Source: Metaphire vulgaris | Lineage: Eukaryota; Annelida; Clitellata; Crassiclitellata; Megascolecidae | DNA length: 64,000 nt | Direction of reading: 5' to 3' | Assembly: GCA_018105865.1 (NCBI GenBank) | Contig: CM030840.1 | Coordinates: forward strand, 12,330,794-12,394,793 | Part shown: positions 1 through 12,215 of the stretch, one piece after another | Numbering within the stretch: position 1 is the first letter of the stretch | Layout: the number at the start of each line of letters is the position of its first letter | Made by a program: the position numbers and the translations under genes | Notes under the pieces: generated by a model | Seen by the model: the letters and a program-made list of their open reading frames with translations, nothing else | Told to the model about the DNA's origin: nothing | The model's database searches: none

Positions 1-330
1 TCAAAGCTCACACAGACTGCAGCAGAAGCACATTATTCCTATGGAAAACAAAAAGATATATCTGTCTACCCCAGCAAAACTAACTGTTCGCACTGTTCCG
101 ACTGCAATGATGGCTGATGATTCTTTAGAAAATATCATACTCTCACTGTTTACAAAGCATTGGTGTAAATACATTTATACATACACTATTATTTTGAACT
201 TAATATTCATATAATTATATTTCATGCTATATCGAAAAATTCACTTTTCTGGGGTTGTGTTCGAAAATAATTCACCCGTTTAATAATCCTTTACAGAAAA
301 TCCATAATGAAATAGGAGGATGCAGTGTGA
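1..330. other. No recognisable feature
   Basis: AT-rich sequence without a convincing ORF, repeat end or RNA gene. Confidence 0.5.
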
Positions 331-354
331 TTGATTATAATTATCGGTTCAAAA

Positions 355-525
355 TATTTTAATTTCAGTTTTACCTTTAGTTTCAAGTATACTTTTAGTT
401 TCACTTTAGTTTTAGTTCTGAGTATTTTAAGATTTAGTTTTAGTTTTGTTTTCACAACTTTTAGATTTTCCTCTACATTCTCATCGATATTTAGTTTTAA
501 TTTCAGTTTTATTACATTCGTTTAG
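355..525. repeat. Degenerate TTTTAGTTT-type tandem tract
   Basis: About 170 bp of imperfect 6-12 bp units (TTTTAGTTT, TTTCAGTTT). It produces a Phe/Ser-rich spurious ORF and looks like a decayed minisatellite. Confidence 0.6.
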
Positions 526-609
526 ATGACTTTAAGTTACGACAAAATATTTTACTTTTACAAAAGCAAAAACGTCAATTTACAGCATACAAATACCGGT
601 ACATAGGTA

Positions 610-1738
610 ACAGGTAAAGATAATAATAATAATGTGATTTTAAGTGGTTTAGGAGGCTAAGTAAGCCTGTGTGAAAACCACTGATGCAACCATCTGCATT
701 CAATAACCTAGTTTATCTAGATAGCCTTTGAATCCGTTTACTGTTTCAACTGTCACTCCCACCTGGTCCAAACTGTTCCATTTGTCCACAACCCTTGCAC
801 TAAAAAAGTTTTTCTTTCTTGGACCAACCCTCTGCTTAAACAATTTGCACTTGTGGCCTCTTGTGCTGCTATAGTGTGCCAATGTAAAGAATCGATCATA
901 TGGCACATCTACTTTCCCAGTCATTATTTTGTATGTTTCTATCAAATCCCCTCTCTCTCTCTTCTCCTTTCTAATGTTGTCAGTCCACAATATTGAAGTC
1001 TTTTTCGTAGCTTAAATTATGGCACCCATTGACCATCTTCGTTGCTCGTCTTTGCACTTTTTCTAAAAGTTCTATATGTTTGTTCAAGAATGGATTCCAA
1101 GCCTGAACACAGTATTCTAGATGAGACCTTACTAATGACTTATAAAGTTTAATGATTATCTCTTTGTCACGACTCACAATTGTCCTTTTCACCATTCCCA
1201 ACATTTGGTTTCCCTTTTTTGCTGCCTCCATGCATTGGTGAGATGGATTCATACTTCTATGGATGATTATCCCCAAGTCTCTTTCTTTTTCTGTTGTGGT
1301 TAGAACCTTCCCCCCTAAAGAATATTCATTACCATTATTAGACTTCCCAACATGCATTACAGAACATTTATCAATATTGAAAAGCATCTGCCAGTCCACA
1401 GACCACTGAAACAATTTCCTTAGATCTTCTTGTAAAATTTTTGCATCATCCTCCGAGTCTATATTTCTGCATAACTTTGTATCATTGGCAAACTTTGAAA
1501 TTTTGGACAGTAATCCTTCATCGATATCATTTATATATATTAGAAAAAGCAATGGCCCAAGCACTGAGCCCTGAGGCACTCCACTTGCCCATTGCGAATG
1601 GCCTCTCCTAATGCCAACCTTCTGTCTTCTTCCCTTCAACCAATTTTCAATCCATCTGAGAATATTGCCCCTTGTACAGGTAATATACAAAACAATACAT
1701 ATATGCCGTATATCAATGGAACATTGCACATTGCACAT
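610..1738 (-). mobile_element. CR1-like LINE, truncated and mutated reverse transcriptase with 3' end
   Basis: Read leftward, 1738-980 encodes the C-terminal half of a non-LTR reverse transcriptase: the VPQGSVLGPLLFLIYIND block, then FANDTK where the active site should be FADDTK, then a thumb region ending in SHLEYCVQAWNPF and a K-QRRATK segment. The frame then shifts, and 990-700 encodes the typical CR1 tail (RGDLIETYKI, then RGH-K, FFSARVVDKWN, and a final FKGYLDKLG). After the stop comes a 3' end with the words AAGTGGTTTAGGAGGC and CCTGTGTG, closing on a short (AAT)n at about 625. The catalytic Asp to Asn change, the frameshift and the missing 5' half mean it is dead. The same 3' end recurs near 12.9, 28.5, 41.1 and 55.4 kb. 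Confidence 0.85.
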
Positions 1739-1740
1739 TC

Positions 1741-2750
1741 AAATTAGCCTATGAAAAATGTTTGAATTGAGTTTTAACCATTTACCAGTTCATTTATTTG
1801 TAGCATAATGTAAAATGAAAGAGTATTCTCAGGGCAAATGGGAAAAGGGTTAAAAATGCATTTTTTCCCTGGCCAACTTAAATACAATTTCTTTGTATCT
1901 TGTCAAGTCTCCAAATAAACTGAGCAGTTCTTCACAAAATGCTTCTGATGCCAGTAATCACATTAAAATTCACAAAACAAAGCCACGTATTACAAACTTC
2001 TAACAAACGTTTTAACACAAAGTCGCTGTACTTCACATTCAACACAGGCTGTGACTCAATTTGAATATACACCCCCTCTGTAATTATATCATTTAACACT
2101 TATTTTTAATGATTCGCTAATTTCATTCATTTGCTATGTCCAAACGTGTTGGGTATTATATAGCAATATGGTCTATGGAAAGACTAGCACATAACATCTG
2201 AAACTAATTTCAGAAGGCCCCAACCAGCAAGTCACAACCAGCTCCAAGCCAGTCTCCAAAGTTCTCGTCTCACACACAGTGCAATTTAGTAAAGTCAAAC
2301 CCCGGTAGTTACAGATTTCTGAGTTACCATCACTGCATATTCAACTGTGGCTGATGTCATCTCTGCTTAATATAGAACAATAATGGGGTCTGACTAATCT
2401 TTTTTTATTGTACATACCAGGGCATCCACAGTTCAGAATTTTCTCAAAGCCATTTGAAAAGCATCTCTCATTCTCCATTAACAAAAACTTAACCTCATAG
2501 ACAATTTATCTTCAGCAAAATCCACTTATATGGGGAACATGATATCATAGGGTGTCCTTTGGAAGACTCAATTTCCCACAAGTATCTACTCCAACCATTC
2601 TAAATATTGATATCTTTAGCCCAAAAATTATGGACTTGGCCAAACATAGCCATTACTTCACTAAACCAGAGTCAAGAGATTAAATGTTCCACATGTCTGC
2701 AGGGTCCTCCTCAGTCTGCCAGCATCTTGATACATTTCATTTTATAACTC
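1741..2750. other. No gene seen
   Basis: AT-rich non-coding sequence. No splice-bounded ORF, repeat end or RNA fold was recognised. Confidence 0.4.
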
Positions 2751-2755
2751 AATCC

Positions 2756-2990
2756 AATCATCAACTTCTATAGCGCCGCTTAATAGGGCACAGAAGCATC
2801 AGCTGACGGCAAAACAAATCCCAATTGTATAAGAACCAAGATCAAAAAATCTAGTATGACAAAGTCTATGGTGGATATGCCATAGCCAAAAATATGGATT
2901 TCAAATATTTATTTATTTATCTATCTATTGACAATTTGTATAGCACAGTAGAACAAGGCTAAGGCCTACAACAAGAGTGCTTAACCTCTT
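2756..2990. repeat. Fragments of short retroelement tails
   Basis: 2756-2830 holds an AACTTCTATAGCGCC word followed by a GCATCAGC-GACGG block shared with 26.87, 27.55 and 43.82 kb. 2903-2990 in reverse gives AAGCACTCTTGTTGTAGGCC and a TTGTCAATA/(AAAT)n tail, also seen at 63.83 kb. Both are typical of 3' ends of CR1/L2-like LINEs or their SINEs. Confidence 0.6.
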
Positions 2991-3454
2991 AACTGGGGAT
3001 CCCGGATATATCCGTCCATTTTACATTGAGTTACAGTTAAATACACGGTTAGGGGTTAACACAGTTCATATCCTTTTTATAATAATTTGTATGCATTTAA
3101 ATATGACGTCACATATCGGACCTTTAAGCAAACATCTTACAATCCACACAAGATTAGTGAAATAATGTGGAATTCTGGCCGAGTCTAAGGTCAGCGATAA
3201 ACAATTCTACTGATTTTGTGCAACCTTGACAGTAGTAAACCCAAACACCATACAAAGGTCTACGTCTTAGACTTAAGGTTTATGGAAGCAGGGCTTAATT
3301 AATAGTATTTACACTGTTTTACAGTACAGATTTACCGGTACAGATGGCCTTTCCATTTAACCACACAAACAACACAGTGCAGTGAAAAAGACCTTTGAAA
3401 CCCAGAATGTTAGGTTAACAATAATTCACAGCCAGAATATTTAACCATCTGCCT

Positions 3455-3600
3455 ATCTGTCTGTCTCTGTCTTTGTGTGTCTTTCTCTCTCTGCCTCTAT
3501 CTGTCTGTCAGTGAGAATATATACTGGTACCTACAGGTCTATCTTTCTGTCTTGTCTGTCTGTCTGTCTGTCTGTCTCTGTCTGTCTGTCTGTGTCTCTC
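3455..3600. repeat. (TCTG)n/(TGTC)n simple repeat
   Basis: Imperfect tetranucleotide repeat, interrupted around 3510-3545. It creates a spurious Leu/Ser/Cys-rich ORF. Confidence 0.8.
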
Positions 3601-5600
3601 CCCACAATCCTTAGTTGCTTTTTGCCAAAAGAAACTGGATATTTAAGCAATAACATTATAACACTGGCAATTTACTATTCTACTATTATAGTCTAATCTT
3701 TCCCATCTGTAACTCAATAAAAAAAGCAATTATAACCATAACTTAATTCCCATTCAGTTTCTGTCACAGAAGCTTCACCAATTTTCCCAGAGATATCATC
3801 ATTCCTTAGTGGTTAATAATATGTCTTGCTATGGTAATTACCCAGGTAAGCCTCAGGCTGAGCATAAACCACATCATAATGGATAATCAAAACTCCATGT
3901 CTGAATTGTACAGGTCTAACATGCCAATGATTATTTTTGGTGAATGCCAAAAACCACCTACATTGCCTTTCTACAGGTCGTCTAGCACCTGGTGATTGGC
4001 ACCTTTATAATCGTTGTCTGTTGTCACCTTTGTGTATCTATTAATTTTGGGAAAATATATAGAATTACATTTTTATTTAATGCAACAGCCCACATCTTTG
4101 TACAACTGCTAGAATATTTAAAATTCTAACAGAAATGAGCTTAAGCAATTTTAAGATCACAATACTCTGAGAAAAACACTGCAATTTCCGCAAATATGCA
4201 AAGTGAAATAGGGCACAAATGGGAAATTTCGTGCATAAATGCGAAATTTTGGTGCATAAATTGAACATTTCCGCATTTCCCCCGCCCCAAATTTAGGACT
4301 CAGGACTTCTGAAAACCCCATATTTCACAAAAATGGCCGATTTAAATGCCAAGCTCTACGCAACAGAATCTACCGGTAGTCTAATTTGGTTGCTGCTGCG
4401 GCGTTTTAAAAGGCATTTGAATACTACCGGTATCTCTTCATATCTGACACTCCAAACTACCCTTTGAACAAATGATGAACTCCTTTACAACATAAAACAT
4501 CATGAAGGAACGGACAGTTTCCTTGTTTAAAGGCAACATTTTAAATGCCAGTAAAATTGACAGGAGGATAACGCACTGCTCAATAATGCATTGGTTTAGG
4601 CAATAAGCCTCAAGCACAGGACAAAACTGCTTGCAAAAGATGACAGCAAAGACAAGCAACATCCAGGCAACATCAAAGAAAATACAAAGGGATACAAAAA
4701 AGCTGATTGAAAACATGAAATCACACACACATTCTTCAGTCCAGCTCTAAGCTAAGACCTCAAAACAGAAAAAAAATTCAAATGTCATCTTCAGTTCATT
4801 TTTAATGTTTTTAGGCATTCGATTTAAGCAGATAAATGTTTTTAAAGGATAGAAGCAGACACTTTTATGGATTGAAACTTGGAAGGCTGAAAGAAGCGAG
4901 ACAGATAACAAATTGGGAAAGGAGAATGAAAGTACAGTACAAAAACTAACTTAATTTCATCAACACTAAATCTTTGGCAAGTTAACAGATGCAATCAACA
5001 CGGCATAAACTTTTCTCAACAATGGGGTAATTCCGACATTCAAAGTTCTTGAATTCTAAATATTCTACACTTCTATAAGCACCTGGCTGCAAATTTTCCC
5101 AAAATGGGCAAATTTCAAGGTTTTGAGAGGAAAGTTTCAACAGTTAAAAGAGGCCTGGAATCGTAATTACTGGTACCTGGCTTAAACCAGAACGAAAGCA
5201 TTTAGGATACAATAAGCTGATGCTGAACTATTTATAAACCACCAAACTTCTGCCAAAGACTCTACACTGGCATTTAAAATAAATCCACTCTTGTATCAAT
5301 TTCAAGAGATAAGGATACAAACCGAATACCATCATTAAGGCAATGAGTCAGTTAAAAAAAATACTGCATACGGTTTAGGCTCTGGTACCTCCGTTCTTTT
5401 TAAAATTTCTGTATGAAAATAAGATTTTAGAAACCCTAGAAACCAGCTCTAAGTGAAAGAGGAAATGACGGGAGAACCACAATCTACCGGCCTGAAACAA
5501 GTAAGTCAAATAAATCCCCAAAATTCTCTAAATAGTGAAATAAATTTACAACAAAAACAGAAAAAAATGCAAACCTCGAAGTGCTCAACATTTTCTAAAA
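3601..5600. other. No gene seen; diverged repeat at about 4165-4340
   Basis: No supported exon. The part from about 4165 to 4340 (AACACTGCAATTT, then GCATAAAT and CATTTCCGCA words, then GGACTC-GGACTTCTG) is echoed at 55868-56010. A minus-strand ORF at 4438-4728 is hydrophobic but has no family signal or flanking splice logic, so it is not called a gene. Confidence 0.4.
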
Positions 5601-5627
5601 CGTCATCCTAAATCAACAAACTCCTAC

Positions 5628-7071
5628 CGTCGTCGTGATGTCTCGGGATCGGAGTCCCATTTCTCGACGCGTCTCGGCTGGACATCTCAAACATAGAGGC
5701 CCTGGCAGGACTCGGGCACGGCGAAGAACCTTCTCCGATGACCGGAGTACTACAAAGCGAATGGCGAGAGGAAACCGTTTGCGAGAAAGACGACGACGGC
5801 GTTCCCGACTTCGAGGCCTTCCCCGAACAACTGCGATGCAGTTCGAAGCTGGGAAGAGACCCGGCAACTGGAAGACGAGGAGTTAAACAGGACTGAGTCA
5901 TGAGACTGTCGGACTGATGAGTCATGCTCGGACTTTTCGTCAGACCGATTCGACTGCACGATCGTGCGATGTGGATCTGGGCAAGAATGTCCGCCTTCCT
6001 TTCATGCGCGTTAGACTCCAACGACTCCACCGACATCAGACTCGAGTTATTGCTGCCGTCGACAACGTATCCTGCGTTCCGACGCAGTGACTTTCCCATC
6101 GTTCTGGCGCAGACCTGGCTCAGCGGTCGCGACGGAACGTAACTCGACGACATGAATCCGTGGATTTCCGACGAAATTGCACGGTCCACGTCGGCACTCG
6201 TCGTCGAAACAGTCTCCGCTTTCCTGACAACATTGTGATTGGCATCTTTTATAACATTATCAGAAATTGACTGTAGCGCCGTCACAATTTCTGAGTTCTG
6301 TTGTTCGGCGTTCAAAGAATCGTTTGAGCTAACGGCAAAATAATCTTCGACGGCAATCGGACGAAACCGACCGGCGCTCAGCAGAGGAAAATCTGGCAGA
6401 GCTGACGATTTACTGTCTGGAAAGTTCTGTGAATAAGAGGCTCCTCTGTCAACCGCGGTGGAGTGACATGGGTCAGTCAGGACGCTTAGAGGAGAGGGAG
6501 CCCGATGCACGGAATGATCCAGTTCCTTTGCGGATGATCCAAAGCAGAGTCCACTGAAGGACAAACGCATCGGGCTGTTGTTCATTGCTGGCTTTGCTTC
6601 CAGGTCTTTTGCTTTATCTATAACTGTCATTGCCAGTGAAGTTCCATTACTGGAACCGGTGCAGTTTTCCGCTTCTGCCTTTGCTGTGCACTTCACAGTG
6701 ATACCATCTGCACTGGATTCCAACAGACGGACAACTTCCACAGAAGGTTCCACGGAATTCTGAACTGCTAACGTCTCACTGTTTTCACCAAGACACAGGG
6801 CTGACTGGTTGCCACCAATTGCTTTAGCATCTAGCGTAGTCAATGAAGAAGTTGTCAAATTCTCCACAATGCAGCTCTGATGTGCCGGATCGATCGATGG
6901 TCTGGCCAAAGGCATAGCACCTGGCGCCTCTGTACCTCCTAGTAGGTCTGTTAAGCTGAATTCTGTCAGAGTAGTGTTGCTGCTAGGCTCGTGTGCATCA
7001 AGCCCCATTGGAGATGATGTCAACTCTCTCCAAGTACGGAATCAGTTGCAGGGGAAGCATTGAATCTCTCG
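5628..7071 (-). CDS. Third recognisable exon, Ser/Thr-rich, same gene
   Basis: A strong acceptor (pyrimidine-rich, TTTTAG|C) places the first exon base at 7071. Its phase completes the codon left open by the donor at 24589 (AT+C). The first 17 codons or so run to about 7027. The frame then shifts by one missing base in the GAGAGAG tract (7021-7033) and stays open for about 465 codons. The sequence is Ser/Thr/Pro-rich without visible domains. Near the end it carries short Ser-Pro and Thr-Pro motifs and a GTPIPR motif that is again TxIP-like. The ORF ends either by splicing at a donor G|GTAGGA (last base 5628) or at TAG 5608-5610, 18-20 bases further on. I favour splicing, because the sequence is still compositionally mid-protein. 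Further exons would lie left of 5.6 kb or outside the window. Confidence 0.68.
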
Positions 7072-7326
7072 CTAAAATATGCAAAACAAATCAATTCTCT
7101 ATAAATACGCTCGGCAATTAGAGAAACTGAAAACTAACAAAAACAAATAAGTTTATCTGTTGCACTGTCTGTCAAACTAATTGACAGTAAGCAGTGACTA
7201 TCCCAAAATTAACTGTGGGACAAGAAAAATTTAACAAATCTGCAGGAGCTACCGATAGCTTCCACTGAAACCAACCGTCTTGTTTTTGGTTTTATGAGAG
7301 ATTGATCTACCAACCAAACCGTTGGT

Positions 7327-7441
7327 CAGTGTTTATTCTTGTTTTTGGTTTTTGGGGATGAAATCCACCCCATTGAGAGACAAATCTTGTCCCCAAACAT
7401 TTCAAACTCCCCCAATGTCAAGGTGGCTAGAATAAACACTG
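7327..7441. mobile_element. MITE, CAGTGTTTATTCT family
   Basis: The ends CAGTGTTTATTCT and AGAATAAACACTG form terminal inverted repeats, flanked by a perfect 8-bp duplication CCGTTGGT (7319-7326, 7442-7449). An 8-bp duplication with CA-TG-type ends indicates a hAT-mobilised non-autonomous element. Related to 20984-21171. Confidence 0.9.
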
Positions 7442-7657
7442 CCGTTGGTAGAACAAAAACTGGATCATTTATTGCAACTGGCAATCTCAGCATGAGACTT
7501 CCTCGACTTTTAATCAAAATAAAGATATTAAATATTCATGTACAAAGGGCATATGATATAAGCACATAAGCAGTACTTAATTATAAAAGTGCATAATTCA
7601 ATGACAGTATAAACTGTAACTTAAAATATGTAGGCCTACACGGTATATACTGCAAGT

Positions 7658-8439
7658 CAGTGTTTCCCAAACTGTGGGTCACGACCCAAAAGTGGGTCCA
7701 GGGTTCAGTCTAGTGGGTCATGGGTTAGCGCGAAATTAGAGTCTAAAGTGTCATTTTCTAACCAATACCACAATGTCACAAGCTTAGGCTGCTTAGGTTT
7801 TAAGAAATTTATATGCCCGCAATCCTCCATACCTACATACTTATGTTAAAATGATTAGTGTTTTACCCATTTTTAAAATCAAATTTTAGTTGGCATTAAG
7901 TTTGCAGGGTCACGGCATGTTACAAAGCCGCTGACGTGAGTCGCACAGTTCCAAAAAGTTTGGGAAACCTTGGTCTAAAGTACCGGTACTTTTAAAAATT
8001 AATCTTATTTCACAATAACATACAGAAGCGTATTCCGACCATTTTGCTCGGAAACTCCACTGACAATAGAGAATCTCTAGGCAGAGTGCCCGATTTAGCT
8101 AGCGGTTAAGCGAATTTGCCATATTCATAGGATTTTTAAGACGTGTAAGAAAGGTATGTTTCTTGCAAAAATTTAAAGAAGATATTTTCCAAGAAATGTC
8201 ATCAGCTATTCCTCTCCTTTTGTCTTATTTGGAAAAAATATGAATAATTCTGCCTAATGTATTGAATTGAATCAGAGGTTTTGTTTTGTCATTTATTCAA
8301 AACTCAGAAGATTCTTTTCAACCAACGTTCGCCAGATGGCGTGTGCATTTACAAAAATATTAGATGTTATTATTAGGGTCGCGGCACGTTACAAAACTGC
8401 TGAAGTGTGTCGCAGTTCCAAAATGTTTGCGAAACCCTC
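7658..8439 (+). mobile_element. Long composite hAT MITE, CAGTGTTTCCCAAACT family, copy 1
   Basis: Begins CAGTGTTTCCCAAACTGTGG and ends near TTTGCGAAACCCT. An internal end-like sequence (TTTGGGAAACCTTGG, about 7960) is followed by a further 480 bp with a second GGGTCGCGGCAC block. The same layout is found at 21571-22355 (inverted), 49897-51283 and 56711-57497. The right end abuts another element and no duplication is left. Confidence 0.85.
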
Positions 8440-10076
8440 AGCGGCGGATCCAGGATTTCTTGGTGGGGGATGAAATGAATTCATAGGGAGTTGGTGGGGG
8501 ACGAAAAGATAACGAAAAAATCAATAAACTTTGCCGAAAAGGCTAACAAACGGAAATTTTCCTCCTAATTTAACTACACTTTTACCGAAAAATAGGCTGG
8601 CAAGCAAAAATGGGTCATCCGCAGTTTTTTCCCATGTAGTTTAACTAGACTTTTACCCAAAATAGGGATTTCGCAAGTGAAAAAAATCCGAAAGTCCGAT
8701 GGGGATGCATCCCCACAATGTTCCCTCATCCCCGCACGTTTAAGGGTAGCGCGCACAACATTTCTTTGTTTGCGCAAACCCTTTTGCTCAACGGTATACG
8801 TGCGTTTCCCAAAAGTATGATTTCGGTAGGTTCATTTGACTGAGGTGATTTATTTATTTAGGCATGAGCAGAGTTAGTCGTGGTTGTTTATTTATCCCTC
8901 GCCAACGCGTTTGTTTTGCTCAGTGTCGGTTATATCTGCTGATATTTGTGCGCATGCGCAGCCTGCCTAAAAATTTGCATAAAGGCGCCATTATATGAAC
9001 AGCGCCCATTGGGTAATTTGGGTTACACATTTCATGAAAGAGTCAATTTATCAAGGACACCGGGGTTATTAGTACACATTTATGACATTTTGCTTGATAA
9101 TTAATTTGACTAAAGACAGACGTGAACAAATCTAGTATATATTAGTTTTATCAAATCTTTACTTCTTAATTAGGTTTTGAACAACCATTTTCCAACGATA
9201 TATTGAATTTGAAATATATTGATATAAGAACTTTTAATTTCTTACATTTATTATTGGTATACATCAGTGGTGCAAACGTCCGCCCGCGGGCCACATCCCC
9301 CGTTTCCGGCCCGCGACGACTCGCCATGAAATGAAAATACCAATATGGCTTCTCTCAATGCCGTTCGTGACGGTTTTAAAGGATGTTGTTAAAAATTAAA
9401 TCTATAGTGTCATATCAAATTTTGGCACGAGTAGACAAGCTGCAGAAAAACGTTGTATGACTGCTATGCCAATCGATATCTGTAAGCTGGTTGCAGAGGT
9501 GCAAACAGCCATCACACTGACTTCCTGGTTTCAATCTTTCAAACTGCTAGTAGTTAAAACTGCTAGTGACAGATACAATGGTCCAATGTGTTTCGGTTAT
9601 TGTACAGGGCCTATAACGTTAGATTATGAACTGTTTCTATAAGTCTTATAAGACTAGTATAAGAATACTTTAGATTCTGCTAAATATTTAACTTTAACAT
9701 AAAACTATAAACTTTATGTTTAGAAACTTTATATAAAGGCATAACCATGCCTTACTGTACTGATATTGTATAAGACACTTTACAGTGTGTACAATGCTCA
9801 ACTTAAAAAGTGATTTTGTACTAAATTGTAATAAACTTGGGCAAAGACATAAATGGCAGTCGTCAGTTGAGTCTGGCCCCCGATTGCCAAGGATTTCAGA
9901 AATATAACAGTGGCCCCGGCCGAAAAAGGTTTCACCACTGGTATACAAAATATAGCATTGATTGATATTGATAAAAAAAAATGACGAAACTATTTCCGCT
10001 CACGAAAAATCTGGTGCGCTCACGATCTCGAAAAATTAGAGGGAACATTGATCCCCACTCATCCCCACGTGACCGC
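8440..10076. mobile_element. Outer element with GCGGCGGATCCAGG / GTGACCGCTG ends, hosting another MITE
   Basis: The left part carries GGCGGATCCAGGATTTC followed by TGGTGGGGGATGAA. The right end carries TCATCCCCAC then GTGACCGCTG. These imperfect complementary ends suggest one element, interrupted by the MITE at 9265-9940. A related left end, AGCGGTTCCAAG with GTGGGGGATGAA, is at 21347. No clear flanking duplication was found. Confidence 0.45.
9265..9940. mobile_element. hAT MITE with CAGTGGTGCAAACGTCC ends
   Basis: Starts CAGTGGTGCAAACGTCCGCC with a GCGGGCC block and ends GGTTTCACCACTG. Flanked by GTATACAT/GTATACAA (7 of 8). GC-rich ends with CCGCGGGCC resemble Charlie-like hAT termini. The interior has no transposase. 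Confidence 0.8.
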
Positions 10077-10597
10077 TGGAAACCCAAAAAAACTGCGTCA
10101 GTAGACTACTGCAAGCGACATTTTCATATTCAATATTTTATATAAAGATTCTCAATAGAACATAAACACTTGTGAAAGGAAATAATGCTGTTGGGAGTCA
10201 CGTGATCACTAGCTGTTAAGAGAACTACACACCATCCAAGAATATCAGTGATTGAAATTCAGAGCAAATAAGGCAGCCCTCGTTTCCAGTCGACACGAAT
10301 GGAACAGGCTGCTGATAAGGAGTGTCAGCAGGCACCGCAAAAGAGACTATGCTAATTAAGGGTAGGGGCCGACCCGGACGGTTACTAGGGTAGCCTTCAA
10401 AAAAATTGACAGCCTTACTGTTGATATGCGTAAAATTGTTTTCAAATTTCAAAAACTTTGTCTTAATTTAAGGCTAAATTCCCCCCATCCAGCTAAACAT
10501 CTATAGGTAGGCCTATTCTCCCAAATCGCAAATTACAATATCCAGCGCTGCCGAATATCGCACTACAAGAATTATTCTATTGAATATATTCTGGATC

Positions 10598-10675
10598 AGG
10601 GTTATTTCTAGGATTGTGAATTTGGGGGGTGTCGGGAAAATCTGTGTGTGTGTGTGTGTGTGTGTGTTGGTTGTG
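10598..10675. mobile_element. Partial MITE of the CAGGGATATTTCTAGG family ending in (GT)n
   Basis: TCAGGGTTATTTCTAGGATT followed by a GGGGGGTGTCGGG block matches the left ends at 33478 and 47857. The copy runs into a (TG)n tract (10644-10669) and lacks its right end. Confidence 0.65.
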
Positions 10676-10855
10676 GAGAAAGTGGTTGATGTCGGGTTAG
10701 AGTGACCCAGACAACTACAGACATGAGAGATAGAAAAGAATTCGTAATTATCTTCAGGCCGCCAATTACAAACCTCGGTAGAATAAGCAATTAGAAAAAA
10801 CGGTACAAAAAGGTCAGTGAGTTCTGCGGCCTGCGCATTTGGCACGATACCGGAT

Positions 10856-11069
10856 GTGTCTTTTTTTCTGCAAACAAACAGAAGGTTATGCATAGGGTTT
10901 AGGGTTAGGGTTATGGTTAGGGTTAACTAACCCTAACCTTAACTCTAACCCTAAGCCTAACCCTAACCCATAAAGCTGTCTGCTTTAGAACTATTCACAT
11001 TAAGAGCGTACGTCACGCGGTTCATAAATATTCATATAACCTTCTGTTTGTTTGCAGAAAAAAGACGCA
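10856..11069. mobile_element. Inverted-repeat element with a head-to-head telomeric core
   Basis: Arms of about 36 bp (left: CTGCAAACAAACAGAAGG; right: its complement before GCAGAAAAAAGAC) face each other, flanked by the duplication TACCGGAT (10848-10855, 11070-11077). Between them lie TTAGGG-type units (10893-10925) directly joined to CCCTAA-type units (10928-10970), then about 65 bp of unique sequence. It could be a MITE that captured or formed interstitial telomeric repeats. It has no ORF. Confidence 0.85.
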
Positions 11070-11174
11070 TACCGGATACCCTGGATAAGTTTAAAAACTA
11101 AAAAACAATTTTTGTTGTTGGTTTATTTATAGGTGCGCGCGTCGAAAGACGGCGGGCTTCTGTCGTTAAGAACC

Positions 11175-11235
11175 AATGAAAAACTCTCAATTTATATAGC
11201 GCCTTAATAATAGCGCACTGAACGTCCGGCAGAAC
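11175..11235. repeat. LINE/SINE tail fragment
   Basis: TTATATAGCGCCTTAATAATAGCGC resembles the CTATAGCGCC tails found elsewhere in the window, but it is too short to classify. Confidence 0.4.
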
Positions 11236-11298
11236 ATGTTATGTACGACCTTTGCACGTCAAGGTTCATTCAAATGCGCGAGATGTGGCCCATGTGGG

Positions 11299-11478
11299 CA
11301 GTGTTTAATCTAGACTCCTGGACTCCGGGGGAAAACTGAAAAAGCCGAGGGAAGTTAGCTAGGGGGCTGCTGTTAGTTGTAGCTAGTATGCAAAAATTTC
11401 CGGGTGGAATTTGAAATTTCCGGGGGAGAAAAAAGAAGCAACCGCCCCCCACCCGGAAACGGCCTAGGTTAAACCCTG
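11299..11478. mobile_element. MITE, CAGTGTTTAATCTAG family, copy 1
   Basis: Ends CAGTGTTTAATCTAGACTCC and CTAGGTTAAACCCTG, with perfect 8-bp duplication CATGTGGG (11291-11298, 11479-11486). Sister copy at 59368-59561. Confidence 0.92.
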
Positions 11479-11486
11479 CATGTGGG

Positions 11487-11948
11487 TGCAGTAGCTGGAA
11501 CGTCGTTATAACGGACTCAGTTATGAAGAGTCACTGAGACAAATGTGGTAAGAATGGCCGGATAATTAAATTGTCAGTGCGAACCAACGGAAAATAATTA
11601 TAACTAGCGAAGGCAACTTTTCATGTTCAAACTGATCCGAAAGTGCCAATTGGCAGACAGACAGCACTGCGGAGGCCAATAGAGCAGCAGAAATTGTTCA
11701 ATGCGAAGTAATTACAGAAAGTCATCACCTCAGAATCACGTGCAGCAGGATCAGATTATTAGCACGACCGCTGTGACCGTTGAACCTATGATGACACCAT
11801 AGAACTCTAAATTGAACTAATGATCGCTCATTTGTCGCGTGCAGTGTACTGCAATGACCCTTAATTAAGTGGCGCGAATAATAACTAGCATACTCCAACT
11901 TCAAGAAACGTCGAATCCGTGGAAACCTAATCCGAAAGTGAGAAATCA
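11487..11948. other. No feature seen
   Basis: Non-repetitive intronic sequence without a supported ORF. Confidence 0.4.
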
Positions 11949-11956
11949 TTTGAGAC

Positions 11957-12136
11957 CAGTGGCGTAGCCACGAGGGGGTTGGGGGTTAAAACCCCCCTTG
12001 GGCGGCGAAATTTTTTTAAAAATGTATTCCCGTGCAGATTTTATTTTTAAGGCGATTTGGGGGGTGAAACCCCCTTGGCGGTTATCGACGATTTTTTTTT
12101 CAAAACCCCCTTCCGGAAATCCTGGCTACGCCACTG
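11957..12136. mobile_element. MITE, CAGTGGCGTAGCC family
   Basis: Terminal inverted repeats CAGTGGCGTAGCCA and TGGCTACGCCACTG, with perfect duplication TTTGAGAC (11949-11956, 12137-12144). The interior holds repeated AACCCCC/GGGGGT blocks. Confidence 0.93.
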
Positions 12137-12215
12137 TTTGAGACAGTGTCGTTAGAAGACGTCTTCTCATTCCAACATATACCGGTAAATGTGTTAATTT
12201 TTAACTAATTCGTGG

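Noticed and set aside
4438..4728. 96-codon hydrophobic minus-strand ORF, possible membrane protein
   Set aside because: No family motif, no start context and no splice logic. Hydrophobicity follows from T-rich sequence.
10893..10970. Chromosome-end telomere
   Set aside because: The arrays are short, inverted against each other, internal and enclosed in an inverted-repeat element.
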